Positions 37,371 to 46,112 are shown, counted from the stretch's first letter. The stretch is 64,000 nt of DNA from Eudoraea chungangensis (GCF_029360665.1 NZ_JARDUB010000004.1:310001-374000); one strand, 5' to 3'. A program made the numbers and translations. The notes: generated by a model not told the origin, from the letters alone.

Positions 37371-39176
37371 ATGTTTTATATGAAAAAACTACTTCATTCA
37401 AGATCCAAATTAACCTATTTGTCTACTTTTTCTTTAGTCTTTGTTTTTCTTGCCACTGTTGTTTTCGCTTCCGCACAGCAACCAAAAGATTGGATCGCAG
37501 AAAGCAATCAAAATACGGAAGTACTCTTAATGGTATTGGCTAAGCACAATCCAGAATCCGCAGCGAACTTCGGAATAGACGGCTTTGATGAGGAAATAAG
37601 TGACCTTACAAAGGGGTATAGGGAGAGAGCGCTCGCTGACGAAGAGAACACAAAAGTGCATTTACTTAAACAGTTAAAGGAAACCACAGATGTGAATGTC
37701 AAGGAGGATCTTCAGATACTACTTGGTAGCATCAATAGTTCCATAGAAGATTACGGATTACAGAATAAATACCTCTTACCCTACCACAATGTGGCAAATA
37801 ATGTTTACGACGGCCTTCGAGGTTTATTGGAAGATAGGATTCCAACAGAAAGGAAAAAGGCTAGCCTTATTCGACTTAAGAAATATGTGGGAAACATGGA
37901 CGGCTATCAACCAATGACGGAATTAGCAAAACAAGAAATGCAGCATGAATGGGATAGAGAGAATAATCGAGTAGCACCTTTTAAAACAGAAATAGAGCGC
38001 GACTTGCAAACTGCAGATGAGTATATCAAAGAGATTGAAGTTTTATTTAAAAAATACAATCTAAAAGGCTACGAAAAGGATTATCAAACACTTGTTTCTC
38101 AAATAGCAGATTACAACCAATATATTAAAGAAGAAATACTTCCCAAGGCCCGTATAGATTTTAAGCTACCTCCCGAAATTTATGCATTTAACTTAAAAGA
38201 GTATGGTATAGATATGCCTATTGAAGAATTGCAAAAAAGAGCCATGGTTTCTTTTAAAGAGCTTCAGACTCAATTACAGGTTTTGGCCAGACAAATTGCA
38301 CTTCAGAAAAACTATGCCTCTAGTGATTATAGAGATGTGTTAGTTGAACTTAAAAAAGAACAACTGGATAGTTCAGTAATTTTAAGCGTATATCAGGATA
38401 AAATAAAGGAAATTGAAAAGATAATAAGAGATCAGAGCATTTTGAGTCTCCCAGATCGCGATATGGTTATTAGGTTGGCAACACCGGCAGAAAGTGCTGC
38501 AGCGCCGGCACCTTTCATGAGCCCACCTCGCCTCATTGGTAATACGGGGGAATATGGAGAATTTGTCCTGCCTCTAAAATCAACAGGAGGTAAGGCAGGT
38601 AATTCACTGAAAATTGATGATTTTACTCATATAGCCGCTTCCTGGGCACTCACTGCCCATGAAGGCCGACCAGGTCATGAATTACAGTTTACGGCCATGG
38701 TAGAACGAGGAGTCTCTCAAGCCCGAATGATATTCGCCGCAAATAGTGTAAATATCGAGGGTTGGGCTCTTTATGCAGAAGAAGTCATCCAGCCATATTT
38801 ACCGCTTGAAGGACAATTTATGACCCTGTGGAGTAGGTTAGTTAGATCGGCAAGAGCCTTTTTAGACCCAGGCCTAAATTTAGGCATCATAAGTACTGAA
38901 GAAGCTCGCTATATTCTTCAAAAAGAAATTCAACTCTCCGAAGCCTTGGTACGCTCTGAACTGGAGCGTTATAGATTCAGGGCACCAGGGCAGGCAACAT
39001 CTTATTTTAATGGCTATTTGAGAATGATGGAGCTAAGAAGTGCAACAGAATTGGTCTTGGGAGAAAAGTTTAACGAATTGGAATTTCATGATTTTGTCCT
39101 ATCCCAAGGTCTTCTCCCCCCTTATTTAATAAAAAAAGCTGTAGAGGAAAGCTTTATTCCAAATTACATTGAATAA
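37371..39176 (+). CDS. DUF885 family exported metallohydrolase
   Basis: A 601-residue DUF885 protein. After an N-terminal signal-type segment (LTYLSTFSLVFVFLATVVFA) it has the family's metal-binding motif AHEGRPGHELQFTAMVERG and SVNIEGWALYAEEVI about 40 residues later. DUF885 is related to zinc carboxypeptidases (M3/M32-like topology), so peptide hydrolysis in the periplasm is the best guess. Start choice: ATG 37371 is used; ATG 37380 (MKKLLHSR) is equally possible. The longer frame overlaps the preceding gene and is rejected. It is followed by the sulfurtransferase after 16 bases. Confidence 0.9.
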   Translation: MFYMKKLLHSRSKLTYLSTFSLVFVFLATVVFASAQQPKDWIAESNQNTEVLLMVLAKHNPESAANFGIDGFDEEISDLTKGYRERALADEENTKVHLLKQLKETTDVNVKEDLQILLGSINSSIEDYGLQNKYLLPYHNVANNVYDGLRGLLEDRIPTERKKASLIRLKKYVGNMDGYQPMTELAKQEMQHEWDRENNRVAPFKTEIERDLQTADEYIKEIEVLFKKYNLKGYEKDYQTLVSQIADYNQYIKEEILPKARIDFKLPPEIYAFNLKEYGIDMPIEELQKRAMVSFKELQTQLQVLARQIALQKNYASSDYRDVLVELKKEQLDSSVILSVYQDKIKEIEKIIRDQSILSLPDRDMVIRLATPAESAAAPAPFMSPPRLIGNTGEYGEFVLPLKSTGGKAGNSLKIDDFTHIAASWALTAHEGRPGHELQFTAMVERGVSQARMIFAANSVNIEGWALYAEEVIQPYLPLEGQFMTLWSRLVRSARAFLDPGLNLGIISTEEARYILQKEIQLSEALVRSELERYRFRAPGQATSYFNGYLRMMELRSATELVLGEKFNELEFHDFVLSQGLLPPYLIKKAVEESFIPNYIE

Positions 39177-39192
39177 TTAATTCTTATCTAAA

Positions 39193-40002
39193 ATGCATCC
39201 GTTAGTTTCTGTCAATTGGCTTATTAAAAACTTAGATAACCCAAAACTCGTACTCCTTGAGGCTGGGATAGACGTAGGCAGCTATTATCAAAAGAAAGGA
39301 ATTAAAGGCAGAAGGTATTTCGACTTGAAAGGTAGATTTCAAGATCCAATAAGTCTCTTGCCAAATACCATTCCAAATCCAAATGATTTTGAAGAAAATG
39401 CAAGGCTACTGGGTATTAACAAGGATAGTATTATTGTTGTTTATGACACCCAAGGGATTTATTTTAGTCCAAGAGTATGGTATTTATTTCGCATTATGGG
39501 ACATAAAGAAGTGGCCGTATTAGACGGGGGACTACCAGAGTGGTTGCGGCAGAACCTACCCTTAGAAGAAATTACTAAAAAGAGCCAAAGTAAGGGGTCC
39601 TTTACCGCAAATTTCCAAAAAGACCTCCTAAGGTCCTATGCCGCCATTGCAGAAAATGTAACTTCCAAAAAAGAACTCTTAATAGATGCCCGATCTGAAG
39701 GAAGATTTAAAGGTACAGAAGAAGAACCTAGAAAAGGTCTGAGAAGTGGAAACATTCCTAACTCTTTTAATTTGCCATATACCAAAGTATTGCAAGATGG
39801 AAAGTACAAATCCATAAAAGAAATTAAACCACTTTTTACCAAATTTGAAAGTAAAGGTAAACCTTTGGTATTCACCTGTGGTTCTGGAATAACCGCCTGT
39901 ATAATAATGCTAGCTGCCGAACTAGTAAACAATACCCCTAAATCCGTATTCGATGGTTCTTGGACGGAATGGGCAAGCAAAAAAGCAAACGGAAATTTAT
40001 AA
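39193..40002 (+). CDS. Sulfurtransferase with two rhodanese domains (SseA-like)
   Basis: A 269-residue cytosolic tandem rhodanese. The first, inactive domain has IVVYDTQGIYFSPRVWYLFR. The second has DARSEGRFKGTEEEPRKGLR and the active loop FTCGSGITAC, close to the CGSGVTA loop of 3-mercaptopyruvate sulfurtransferases. That favours mercaptopyruvate over thiosulfate as donor. The stop codon shares its last A with the ATG of the PqqB-like gene (TAATG), so the two are translationally coupled and probably act together on sulfur species. Confidence 0.92.
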   Translation: MHPLVSVNWLIKNLDNPKLVLLEAGIDVGSYYQKKGIKGRRYFDLKGRFQDPISLLPNTIPNPNDFEENARLLGINKDSIIVVYDTQGIYFSPRVWYLFRIMGHKEVAVLDGGLPEWLRQNLPLEEITKKSQSKGSFTANFQKDLLRSYAAIAENVTSKKELLIDARSEGRFKGTEEEPRKGLRSGNIPNSFNLPYTKVLQDGKYKSIKEIKPLFTKFESKGKPLVFTCGSGITACIIMLAAELVNNTPKSVFDGSWTEWASKKANGNL

Positions 40003-40985
40003 TGAGAACAAACACATTTCTTTCTCTCCTAGTTTTACTACTGTGCTCTTATTTGGGATTACCCCAAAATTCCATGGAGGTTGAAGCAGATTCTAAGTCG
40101 TTACCGGCTAAAGTAGGATCCAAGCCTAGTCTTGTCATTTTGGGTAATGTACAAGACGCAGGATCTCCACATATTGGCTGTAAAAAGTCGTGCTGTGAGA
40201 CATTATTTTTAAAACCAGACGCAAACAGAAAGGTAGTATCGCTTGGCCTTATAGACCCTATTAATAACAAAAAATTTCTATTTGATGCAACACCTGATAT
40301 TACAGAGCAATTAAAACTTTTGAAGACTTATCTTCCCTTATCTGAAAAAGAAACTCCGGATGGTATTTTTCTTACGCATGCTCATATAGGGCATTATACC
40401 GGCCTGATGTATTTTGGTAGAGAAGCCCTTGGCGCAAAAGAAACGCTGGTATATTCCATGCCTAAAATGACGAGCTTTTTACAAAATAATGGACCATGGA
40501 GCCAATTGATAGATTTAAAGAACATTAAACTAAAAACAATTGCAGATCAGGAAGTGATAAAATTGAACTCTGAGCTAATAGTGATTCCCTTTCTCGTTCC
40601 TCACCGGGATGAATATTCCGAGACTGTAGGCTATAAAATAGTAGGACCAAACAAATCAGTTTTATTTATTCCCGATATTGACAAATGGTATAAATGGGAA
40701 AAGAACATTAGCAGCGAAATTAAGAAAGTAGACTATGCATTTTTAGATGCAGGATTCTACAGTGAAATGGAAATAGACAATAGAGATATCTCCGAAATTC
40801 CTCATCCAACAGTTTTAGAAAGCATGGAATTATTTGATAAACTACCCTTAAAAGAAAAAGATAAAATATGGTTTATACATATGAACCATACCAATCCTAT
40901 GTTGAATTTGGAAAGCCCGCAAAGCAAAGTGGTTTTGGACAAGGGCTATCATATTGCTCGTATCAGAGACCGTTTTACCCTTTAG
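40002..40985 (+). CDS. PqqB-like MBL-fold metallo-hydrolase, exported
   Basis: A 327-residue protein with an N-terminal hydrophobic signal (MRTNTFLSLLVLLLCSYLGL). The MBL fold resembles PqqB: LVILGNVQDAGSPHIGCKKS at the start of the domain, then THAHIGHYTGLMYFGREALG. The usual HxHxDH is HxHxGH here, as the metal-binding Asp is replaced by Gly. Later His residues include LVPHRDEYSETVG and WFIHMNHTNPM. The Cys cluster after HIGC (CKKSCC) may bind metal. No pqqA, pqqC, pqqD or pqqE is present, so PQQ synthesis is not implied. It is coupled to the sulfurtransferase; the longer upstream frame is rejected. Confidence 0.85.
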   Translation: MRTNTFLSLLVLLLCSYLGLPQNSMEVEADSKSLPAKVGSKPSLVILGNVQDAGSPHIGCKKSCCETLFLKPDANRKVVSLGLIDPINNKKFLFDATPDITEQLKLLKTYLPLSEKETPDGIFLTHAHIGHYTGLMYFGREALGAKETLVYSMPKMTSFLQNNGPWSQLIDLKNIKLKTIADQEVIKLNSELIVIPFLVPHRDEYSETVGYKIVGPNKSVLFIPDIDKWYKWEKNISSEIKKVDYAFLDAGFYSEMEIDNRDISEIPHPTVLESMELFDKLPLKEKDKIWFIHMNHTNPMLNLESPQSKVVLDKGYHIARIRDRFTL

Positions 40986-41015
40986 TACTTTGCCCTGTAG
41001 GTTTTAAGGAGGGTC

Positions 41016-42413
41016 TTAGACAATTCTGTTTAAAGCCTCTAACATAAGCTTATTCCCTGTATCTGGTTTTTCTGTAAGGAGTAATGGGGTAATTATACCA
41101 ACAGCATCTTTCACCATTGTAAATGATTGGGTGACATTTTCTGTAGATACTTCTGCCTTAGCTATGCGTTGCTGCGTACCGTATCTAGCCATCCCTATGA
41201 AGTGATTTAACAATAGACTCTTGTCTTTGTTAAGTCCTGCCAGAATGGAACAGGTCTCTTCAGCATACTTGTCTCCCCTACTAATATATTCAAAGAAAGC
41301 CTTTCGAAGATCTGGATTATACACCACTCCGTATAGACCATCTGCCAAGATATTGGTAGTCTGAGTACCTAAATGCCTTGTGTTATAAAATTTCTCAATT
41401 GCCTTCCCCAATTTCCTTTTATTCGTAAAATCCGCAACATTCTTTAGATTGTCTATAAGACGTAACACATCATTAAAAGCAGCTGTCATTCCTCCTCCAG
41501 TTAAGGGGTGCCTCATATTTAGTGCATCTCCCAAAATAACTCCTCCAGCTTTTAAAACTGGTTTAGCCGGTAGTCTGTGGTTGGGAAAGGTCTTTATCTT
41601 CCCTTCTTCTAAAGCTTCTAAAAATGATTCTCTTGCACAAGGAGGTAGGGCTTCACAAAAGGTTTCTTTAAGATATTGCCGAAATAATTTGCCTGTACGT
41701 GGTGGTCTTTCTCCTTTAAAATCAATCAGAATCCTCCATTCATTTGAAGTTACAGGATACACTACAATAGGAGGATGATCGCCCATGATTAAATGGCCAT
41801 GATTGGCGTACGGCATCTCACAATTTTTTAATAGCAAGCCCAAAAAATAACCATTCAATTTTTTGTTAGGAGTAGATAGGATCTCTCTTAAACTAGACAA
41901 GGGCCCATCAGTAACAACAGTCAAAGAAGCATATAATTCTTGTACCCTATCGCCTTTCTTCTGAATATACCTGGCACCAATAATTACGTTATTTTTTTCT
42001 ATAAGTTCTGTTACTGAACCTTCAATTACGGTTACATCCTTCTGCTCCAGGATATGCCGTCGCATATTTTGTAGAAACGCTCCGTTTCTAAAACCATACC
42101 CACAGGGTTCTCCTGTATTTGTGGGATAAGGAATTACATAGTCCTGGCCCTCATAAATTATGTCATAACCATATACGGCTTGCGCATCTATATTGTCAAT
42201 AAAATTAGTGAAACCCATTTCTTGGAGTTTGACTACTCCACCCGGTTGTAATAACTCTCCAATTATTACGTCTCTCTCACTTAAGTCTCTTTCAACAACA
42301 GCGATTCTTTTGCCTAACTTGGCCAAATTAGCCGCCATTGCAGAACCGGCAATACCAGCACCAACAATTAGTACATCGTAGTTTGCATCTGACTTTTGTT
42401 TGTGATTTTCCAT
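41016..42413 (-). CDS. Squalene monooxygenase (squalene epoxidase)
   Basis: A 465-residue FAD-dependent monooxygenase that would convert squalene to 2,3-oxidosqualene using O2 and a reductase partner. The FAD dinucleotide motif is VLIVGAGIAGSAMAANLAKL. Two family hallmarks follow: RDVIIGELLQPGG at about residues 47-60 and GDALNMRHPLTGGGMTAAFN near residue 294. The latter contains the second FAD-binding motif and is shared with eukaryotic ERG1 and bacterial SMO. There is no clear N-terminal TM anchor, but C-terminal hydrophobic segments could attach it to the membrane. It diverges from the oxidosqualene cyclase gene; the pair forms the entry to sterol or arborane-type triterpenol synthesis. 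Confidence 0.93.
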   Translation of the reverse strand: MENHKQKSDANYDVLIVGAGIAGSAMAANLAKLGKRIAVVERDLSERDVIIGELLQPGGVVKLQEMGFTNFIDNIDAQAVYGYDIIYEGQDYVIPYPTNTGEPCGYGFRNGAFLQNMRRHILEQKDVTVIEGSVTELIEKNNVIIGARYIQKKGDRVQELYASLTVVTDGPLSSLREILSTPNKKLNGYFLGLLLKNCEMPYANHGHLIMGDHPPIVVYPVTSNEWRILIDFKGERPPRTGKLFRQYLKETFCEALPPCARESFLEALEEGKIKTFPNHRLPAKPVLKAGGVILGDALNMRHPLTGGGMTAAFNDVLRLIDNLKNVADFTNKRKLGKAIEKFYNTRHLGTQTTNILADGLYGVVYNPDLRKAFFEYISRGDKYAEETCSILAGLNKDKSLLLNHFIGMARYGTQQRIAKAEVSTENVTQSFTMVKDAVGIITPLLLTEKPDTGNKLMLEALNRIV

Positions 42414-42488
42414 TTGGTTTTCGGCTCTATTACTTATTCATAAATTCCTAAATAATTAAACAAGTTAAAGGCGTATTTTATGGTATAA

Positions 42489-42496
42489 CAAAGATA
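42489..42496 (-). promoter_or_regulatory. Candidate -7 element of the squalene monooxygenase gene
   Basis: TATCTTTG on the minus strand matches TAnnTTTG and would give a leader of about 70 nt before the ATG at 42413. No TTG is found at the usual spacing. Confidence 0.35.
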
Positions 42497-42548
42497 TCTC
42501 TTTCCCGTTAATTCTTGAAAAAATAGGGGTATTATTAATAACATCCAA

Positions 42549-42564
42549 TATCTTAACTAAGATA
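42549..42564. promoter_or_regulatory. Inverted repeat in the divergent monooxygenase/cyclase region
   Basis: TATCTTA-AC-TAAGATA is a perfect 7+7 inverted repeat with a two-base spacer. It lies in the 297-base divergent region between squalene monooxygenase and oxidosqualene cyclase (42414-42710). It could be an operator for a dimeric regulator serving both genes, though nothing else supports that. No exact promoter box for the cyclase was found; TATATTTA at 42619-42626 is the nearest. Confidence 0.35.
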
Positions 42565-42710
42565 GCTATTTGTTCGCATGCCTAAAACAAAACCTAAAAA
42601 GAAAAAGAAGTTTTAAGCTATATTTACCTTTTATAATGCTCTATATTACCTGGGTCTTGACGTATAATTCTCCGAATCATCGACAAACTCCTAAGAATAG
42701 TTTCTGTTTA

Positions 42711-44669
42711 ATGAATGAATCCTTAATCTCAAAAATAAATAAGGGTATTGCGAAGTCTTTTCAGTGGATGAGGGAAAATCAGACCGAGGAAGGAACATGG
42801 CCCGTGCCCTATGATGGGCCAATGTTTCTATTGCCTCTGTATATTTTTGCCTTGAGAATTTGCAAGAAGCCCATTTCCAGTACCACTCAGAGAAAAATGA
42901 GCAATTATATTCTTAGACACCAACTAAGAGATGGAAGCTATGGAATGCATCAAGAATCCAAGTCGGGAACCTTATTTACTTCTATAATTAATTACATCGC
43001 CCTAAGATTTCTAGGTCTAGAACCTACAGATGCAGAAGTAAAATATACACTTCAATGGATTCATCAAAAAGGAGGGCCCTTGCAAGCTGCTTCTTGGTGT
43101 AAATTCATTTTATCCTTTTTAAATCTTTACTCTTATAAGGGTGTTGCCCCTGTACCTCCCGAATTGTACATGCTCCCCTCTTGGTTTCCTTTTCATCCCA
43201 GAAAAATTTCCGGATATGTCAGGATCATCTATTTACCTATGTCCTATTTTTACAGAGAAAAGCTTGCTATTGAAGCAGACAGTCTAATCTTAGCTTTAAG
43301 GGAAGAGTTGTATCAGACACCGTATGAATCTATCCATTTTGCCAAATACCGGGGAAATTTTGCAATAGAGGATGATATTGTTCCCGTAACAAAAATTTAT
43401 AAAATTTCTGTTTGGTGGATTAAACGAATCGACCCACTAATCCCTAGGCACTTTAAAAAAAGGGCACTAGCCCTAGTATACAATCATATCCGCTATGAGG
43501 ACGAGCATTCCAATTACATAAGACAGGCACCTGTCAATGCAGTCTATAACACCCTAATTCACCATTTTAGAGGAGATACGGTGGAATTAGAAAAGTCTTG
43601 GGAGAAACTTCCTCTTTATCTGTGGGAAAGTGAAGAAGAAATTTTAATGCAAGGGTTTACGAATACGTTTACTTGGGATTGCGATTTTTTTCTTCAAACC
43701 CTAATGGAAACTCCCAATGCAGAAGACTTAAAAAGAATGGCCTTAAAAACCAGAAAATTTCTTTTAAAAAATCAGGTGCATAAAGAATTACCCAGCGCTT
43801 TTAAGTACCATCGGTTACCAAGACAAGGTGGGTGGACCTTTAGCTATTTAGACAATGGCTGGGTAGTTTCCGATTGTACTGCAGAAGCAATAAAAGGACT
43901 TTTAGAAACAGAAAGTTATGGTGGTGAAATTCTTACAGATGCAAATTTAGAAATGGCCATCCAATTTGTATTACTACTTCAAGGAAAGGATGGTGGATGG
44001 ACTAGTGTAGATAAGGCTATTGGAAGTCCAAAACTGGAATGGTTTAATGCCGCTAATGTCTTTGTAGATATTATGATAGATCATTCCTATGTAGAATGCA
44101 CAGGAAGTATTCTACAATGCTTTGCCACTGTAAAAAAATATCGACCTCATCTTTATACCCCACAAATGGAGGAAGCCAGTGAAAATGCAATAAAATACCT
44201 CCTTAACTCACAAAATGCAGATGGGAGTTGGGAAGCCCTATGGGGTTTATGCTTCACCTATGGTATCTGCTTTGTTACTGAAGGACTGAGGATGGCAGGT
44301 TTAAAAGAGGATCATGTAGCAATTCAAAATGCCTGTGCTTTCCTTTGGGACTTCCAAAAAGAAGATGGAGGTTGGGGCGAAGCACAAGAATCTGCCTTAG
44401 CTAGAAGGTATATTCAAGCAGAGAATAGCGTTGTTGAACAAACAGCCTGGGCCATTATTGCCTTGATTAATGGCGGTTTTCAGAGCGATGAGCGATTGAA
44501 AAAAGCCATAAACTGGCTACTGCATCAGCAAGGAGAAAATGGCGATTGGCCAGTACAGCCGATGAGTGGTTTATTTTACAAAACCGTAATGATACATTAC
44601 AGGAATTATAAGCGTTATTTTCCCTTACTAGCCTTACAAAAATATCGGAAAAATAGTTTCGACTCTTAA
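42711..44669 (+). CDS. Oxidosqualene cyclase
   Basis: A 652-residue triterpene cyclase. The protonation motif is WVVSDCTAEAIKGLLE (Asp388-Cys389), the VSDCTAE motif of oxidosqualene cyclases; the DxDD of squalene-hopene cyclases is absent. Other lanosterol-synthase-like segments are GYVRIIYLPMSYFYREKL, DEHSNYIRQAPVNAVYN and FTNTFTWDCDFFLQTLME. The C-terminal GDWPVQPMSGLFYKTVMIHY leads into FPLLALQKY. QW-type repeats (DGSYG, DGGWTS, DGSWEA, DGGWGE) fit the double alpha-barrel fold. It should cyclise 2,3-oxidosqualene to a 3-hydroxy triterpenol such as a lanosterol-, cycloartenol- or arborane-type product; the exact skeleton is not readable by eye. ATG 42711 is chosen; ATG 42636 is possible. 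Confidence 0.94.
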   Translation: MNESLISKINKGIAKSFQWMRENQTEEGTWPVPYDGPMFLLPLYIFALRICKKPISSTTQRKMSNYILRHQLRDGSYGMHQESKSGTLFTSIINYIALRFLGLEPTDAEVKYTLQWIHQKGGPLQAASWCKFILSFLNLYSYKGVAPVPPELYMLPSWFPFHPRKISGYVRIIYLPMSYFYREKLAIEADSLILALREELYQTPYESIHFAKYRGNFAIEDDIVPVTKIYKISVWWIKRIDPLIPRHFKKRALALVYNHIRYEDEHSNYIRQAPVNAVYNTLIHHFRGDTVELEKSWEKLPLYLWESEEEILMQGFTNTFTWDCDFFLQTLMETPNAEDLKRMALKTRKFLLKNQVHKELPSAFKYHRLPRQGGWTFSYLDNGWVVSDCTAEAIKGLLETESYGGEILTDANLEMAIQFVLLLQGKDGGWTSVDKAIGSPKLEWFNAANVFVDIMIDHSYVECTGSILQCFATVKKYRPHLYTPQMEEASENAIKYLLNSQNADGSWEALWGLCFTYGICFVTEGLRMAGLKEDHVAIQNACAFLWDFQKEDGGWGEAQESALARRYIQAENSVVEQTAWAIIALINGGFQSDERLKKAINWLLHQQGENGDWPVQPMSGLFYKTVMIHYRNYKRYFPLLALQKYRKNSFDS

Positions 44670-44787
44670 GTAAGCCTGAAAATCTAATACTAAGTTTTGC
44701 ACTAAGGACTTTATACCGTGAAATTGATTATCTTATACTTCCTAAATCAATATTCACCTATACCGTATTAAATTAAAACCAACCCGG

Positions 44788-45651
44788 ATGAAAACTATTT
44801 TAATTACAGGATCAAGTAAAGGAATTGGCCTATCGGCAGCTATCACTTTAGCCAGAGCAGGTAATAAGGTATTCGCTTCAATGAGAACTCCTTCGAACGC
44901 CTCGGCTTTTAAAAGTCTGATTGAAACAGAAGCCCTTCCAATTACTATTATTAAAATGGATGTAGATTCCGATGCTTCCGTAACAGAGGCTGTAAATCAG
45001 ATTTTTAAGGAAACCGATAGAGTTGATGTATTGATAAACAATGCCGGTATTGAAAGACATGGCTCTATTGAAGAAATGCCCATAGGTGAAATTCAGGCCA
45101 TAATGAACACCAACTATTTGGGTGTACTGCGTTGTACAAAGGCAGTATTGCCAAATATGAGAAAAAATAAAAGAGGTCTGATCATTAATGTAGCTTCAGT
45201 CGCAGGACATGTAGCCAGTTCCCCATTAGGCGCTTATGCCGCGAGTAAGTTTGCTTTAGAAGCCGTCAGTGAAGCCCTGGCACAAGAAGTGAAACCATTC
45301 AATATTAAAGTAAATATTGTAGAACCAGGTATTATTGATACCGATATGGCTAAAAATATCAGCCAACCGGGGGATTCTATTTATCCACAGTCTTTTCGTT
45401 TTGCAGGTTTATTCTCCGCCTCTTTAGAAACGCCCACCTCTCCTAGTCTGGTAGCGGATCTTATGTTAGATTTAGTAAACAAGGAAACAGATATCCTAAG
45501 ACACCCCGTTGGCCCTGACGCTATACCCTTTATTGAATGGAGGGCTTCCATGAGTGACGAAGAATGGGTTAATTGGAATGCCGCAAACGATGACGAATGG
45601 TACCAATCTGTGGAAGAAGTCTTTGGTATTAATGCCAGAAGAAAGAACTAA
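44788..45651 (+). CDS. SDR-family oxidoreductase, hydroxysteroid-dehydrogenase-like
   Basis: A 287-residue classical short-chain dehydrogenase/reductase. The cofactor motif is ILITGSSKGIGLSAAI, then VLINNAGIERHG, the active-site Ser region VASVAGHVASSPLG and the catalytic YAASKFALEAV (Tyr-x-x-x-Lys). No acidic residue is obvious at the NAD-selecting position, so NADP(H) is possible. The overall character resembles 17-beta-hydroxysteroid dehydrogenase-like SDRs. It lies 118 bases after the cyclase in the same direction, so action on the 3-OH of its product is attractive but inferred from position only. The small downstream membrane gene follows by 26 bases. Confidence 0.9.
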   Translation: MKTILITGSSKGIGLSAAITLARAGNKVFASMRTPSNASAFKSLIETEALPITIIKMDVDSDASVTEAVNQIFKETDRVDVLINNAGIERHGSIEEMPIGEIQAIMNTNYLGVLRCTKAVLPNMRKNKRGLIINVASVAGHVASSPLGAYAASKFALEAVSEALAQEVKPFNIKVNIVEPGIIDTDMAKNISQPGDSIYPQSFRFAGLFSASLETPTSPSLVADLMLDLVNKETDILRHPVGPDAIPFIEWRASMSDEEWVNWNAANDDEWYQSVEEVFGINARRKN

Positions 45652-45677
45652 TTGCAATCTGTACCTGGTAAGTCAAT

Positions 45678-45860
45678 ATGATAAAAGAGAAGTCTCCTGG
45701 AATGGCTGTTATCGTTGGCATCGGAGTAGGAACGGCTCTTAGCATAGTTATTAATAAGATTCCCCTCGGTGTTGCAGTTGGTGCTGGTATTGGGGTAGCA
45801 ATTATCGCCGGCCTCATTTCCTTCACAAAAGATAAAAAGCTGTTTCCGGCGATCGGTTAA
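45678..45860 (+). CDS. Small glycine-zipper membrane protein
   Basis: A 60-residue protein, almost entirely two hydrophobic segments rich in small residues. The first is GMAVIVGIGVGTALSIVINK and the second is GVAVGAGIGVAIIAGLISF, followed by a basic tail KDKK. The GxxxG-like spacing suggests tight helix packing. Similar short proteins are common in Bacteroidota and have no known role. It lies 26 bases after the SDR gene, so cotranscription is plausible. Confidence 0.7.
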   Translation: MIKEKSPGMAVIVGIGVGTALSIVINKIPLGVAVGAGIGVAIIAGLISFTKDKKLFPAIG

Positions 45861-46112
45861 CTAAATAAGGTATTGCGATTACTCAGAGCAAGACAGTTAT
45901 TTTGAACTAAAATAGTGTCGCGGTTCGTAATTAGGATATTGAAAGGAGCAGTCTACTTTAAATATTCATTTAGAACATAAGTACCTGCTTTTCTTAGAAT
46001 CAAAAATACCAATTCGAGATTGGAATTCAATTAAAAGGGTTTTATCTTACTTCCCCATATACAGGTGGGCTTTAATCTACTTGTATAATCTAAAAATTAA
46101 ATCTTAAGTCTT

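Noticed and set aside
40002-40985. PQQ biosynthesis gene pqqB
   Set aside because: No pqqA, C, D or E is present, the protein has an export signal and the HxHxDH motif is altered.
42711-44669. Squalene-hopene cyclase annotation for the cyclase
   Set aside because: The DxDD protonation motif of hopene cyclases is absent and VSDCTAE is present. The adjacent epoxidase also argues for an oxidosqualene substrate.
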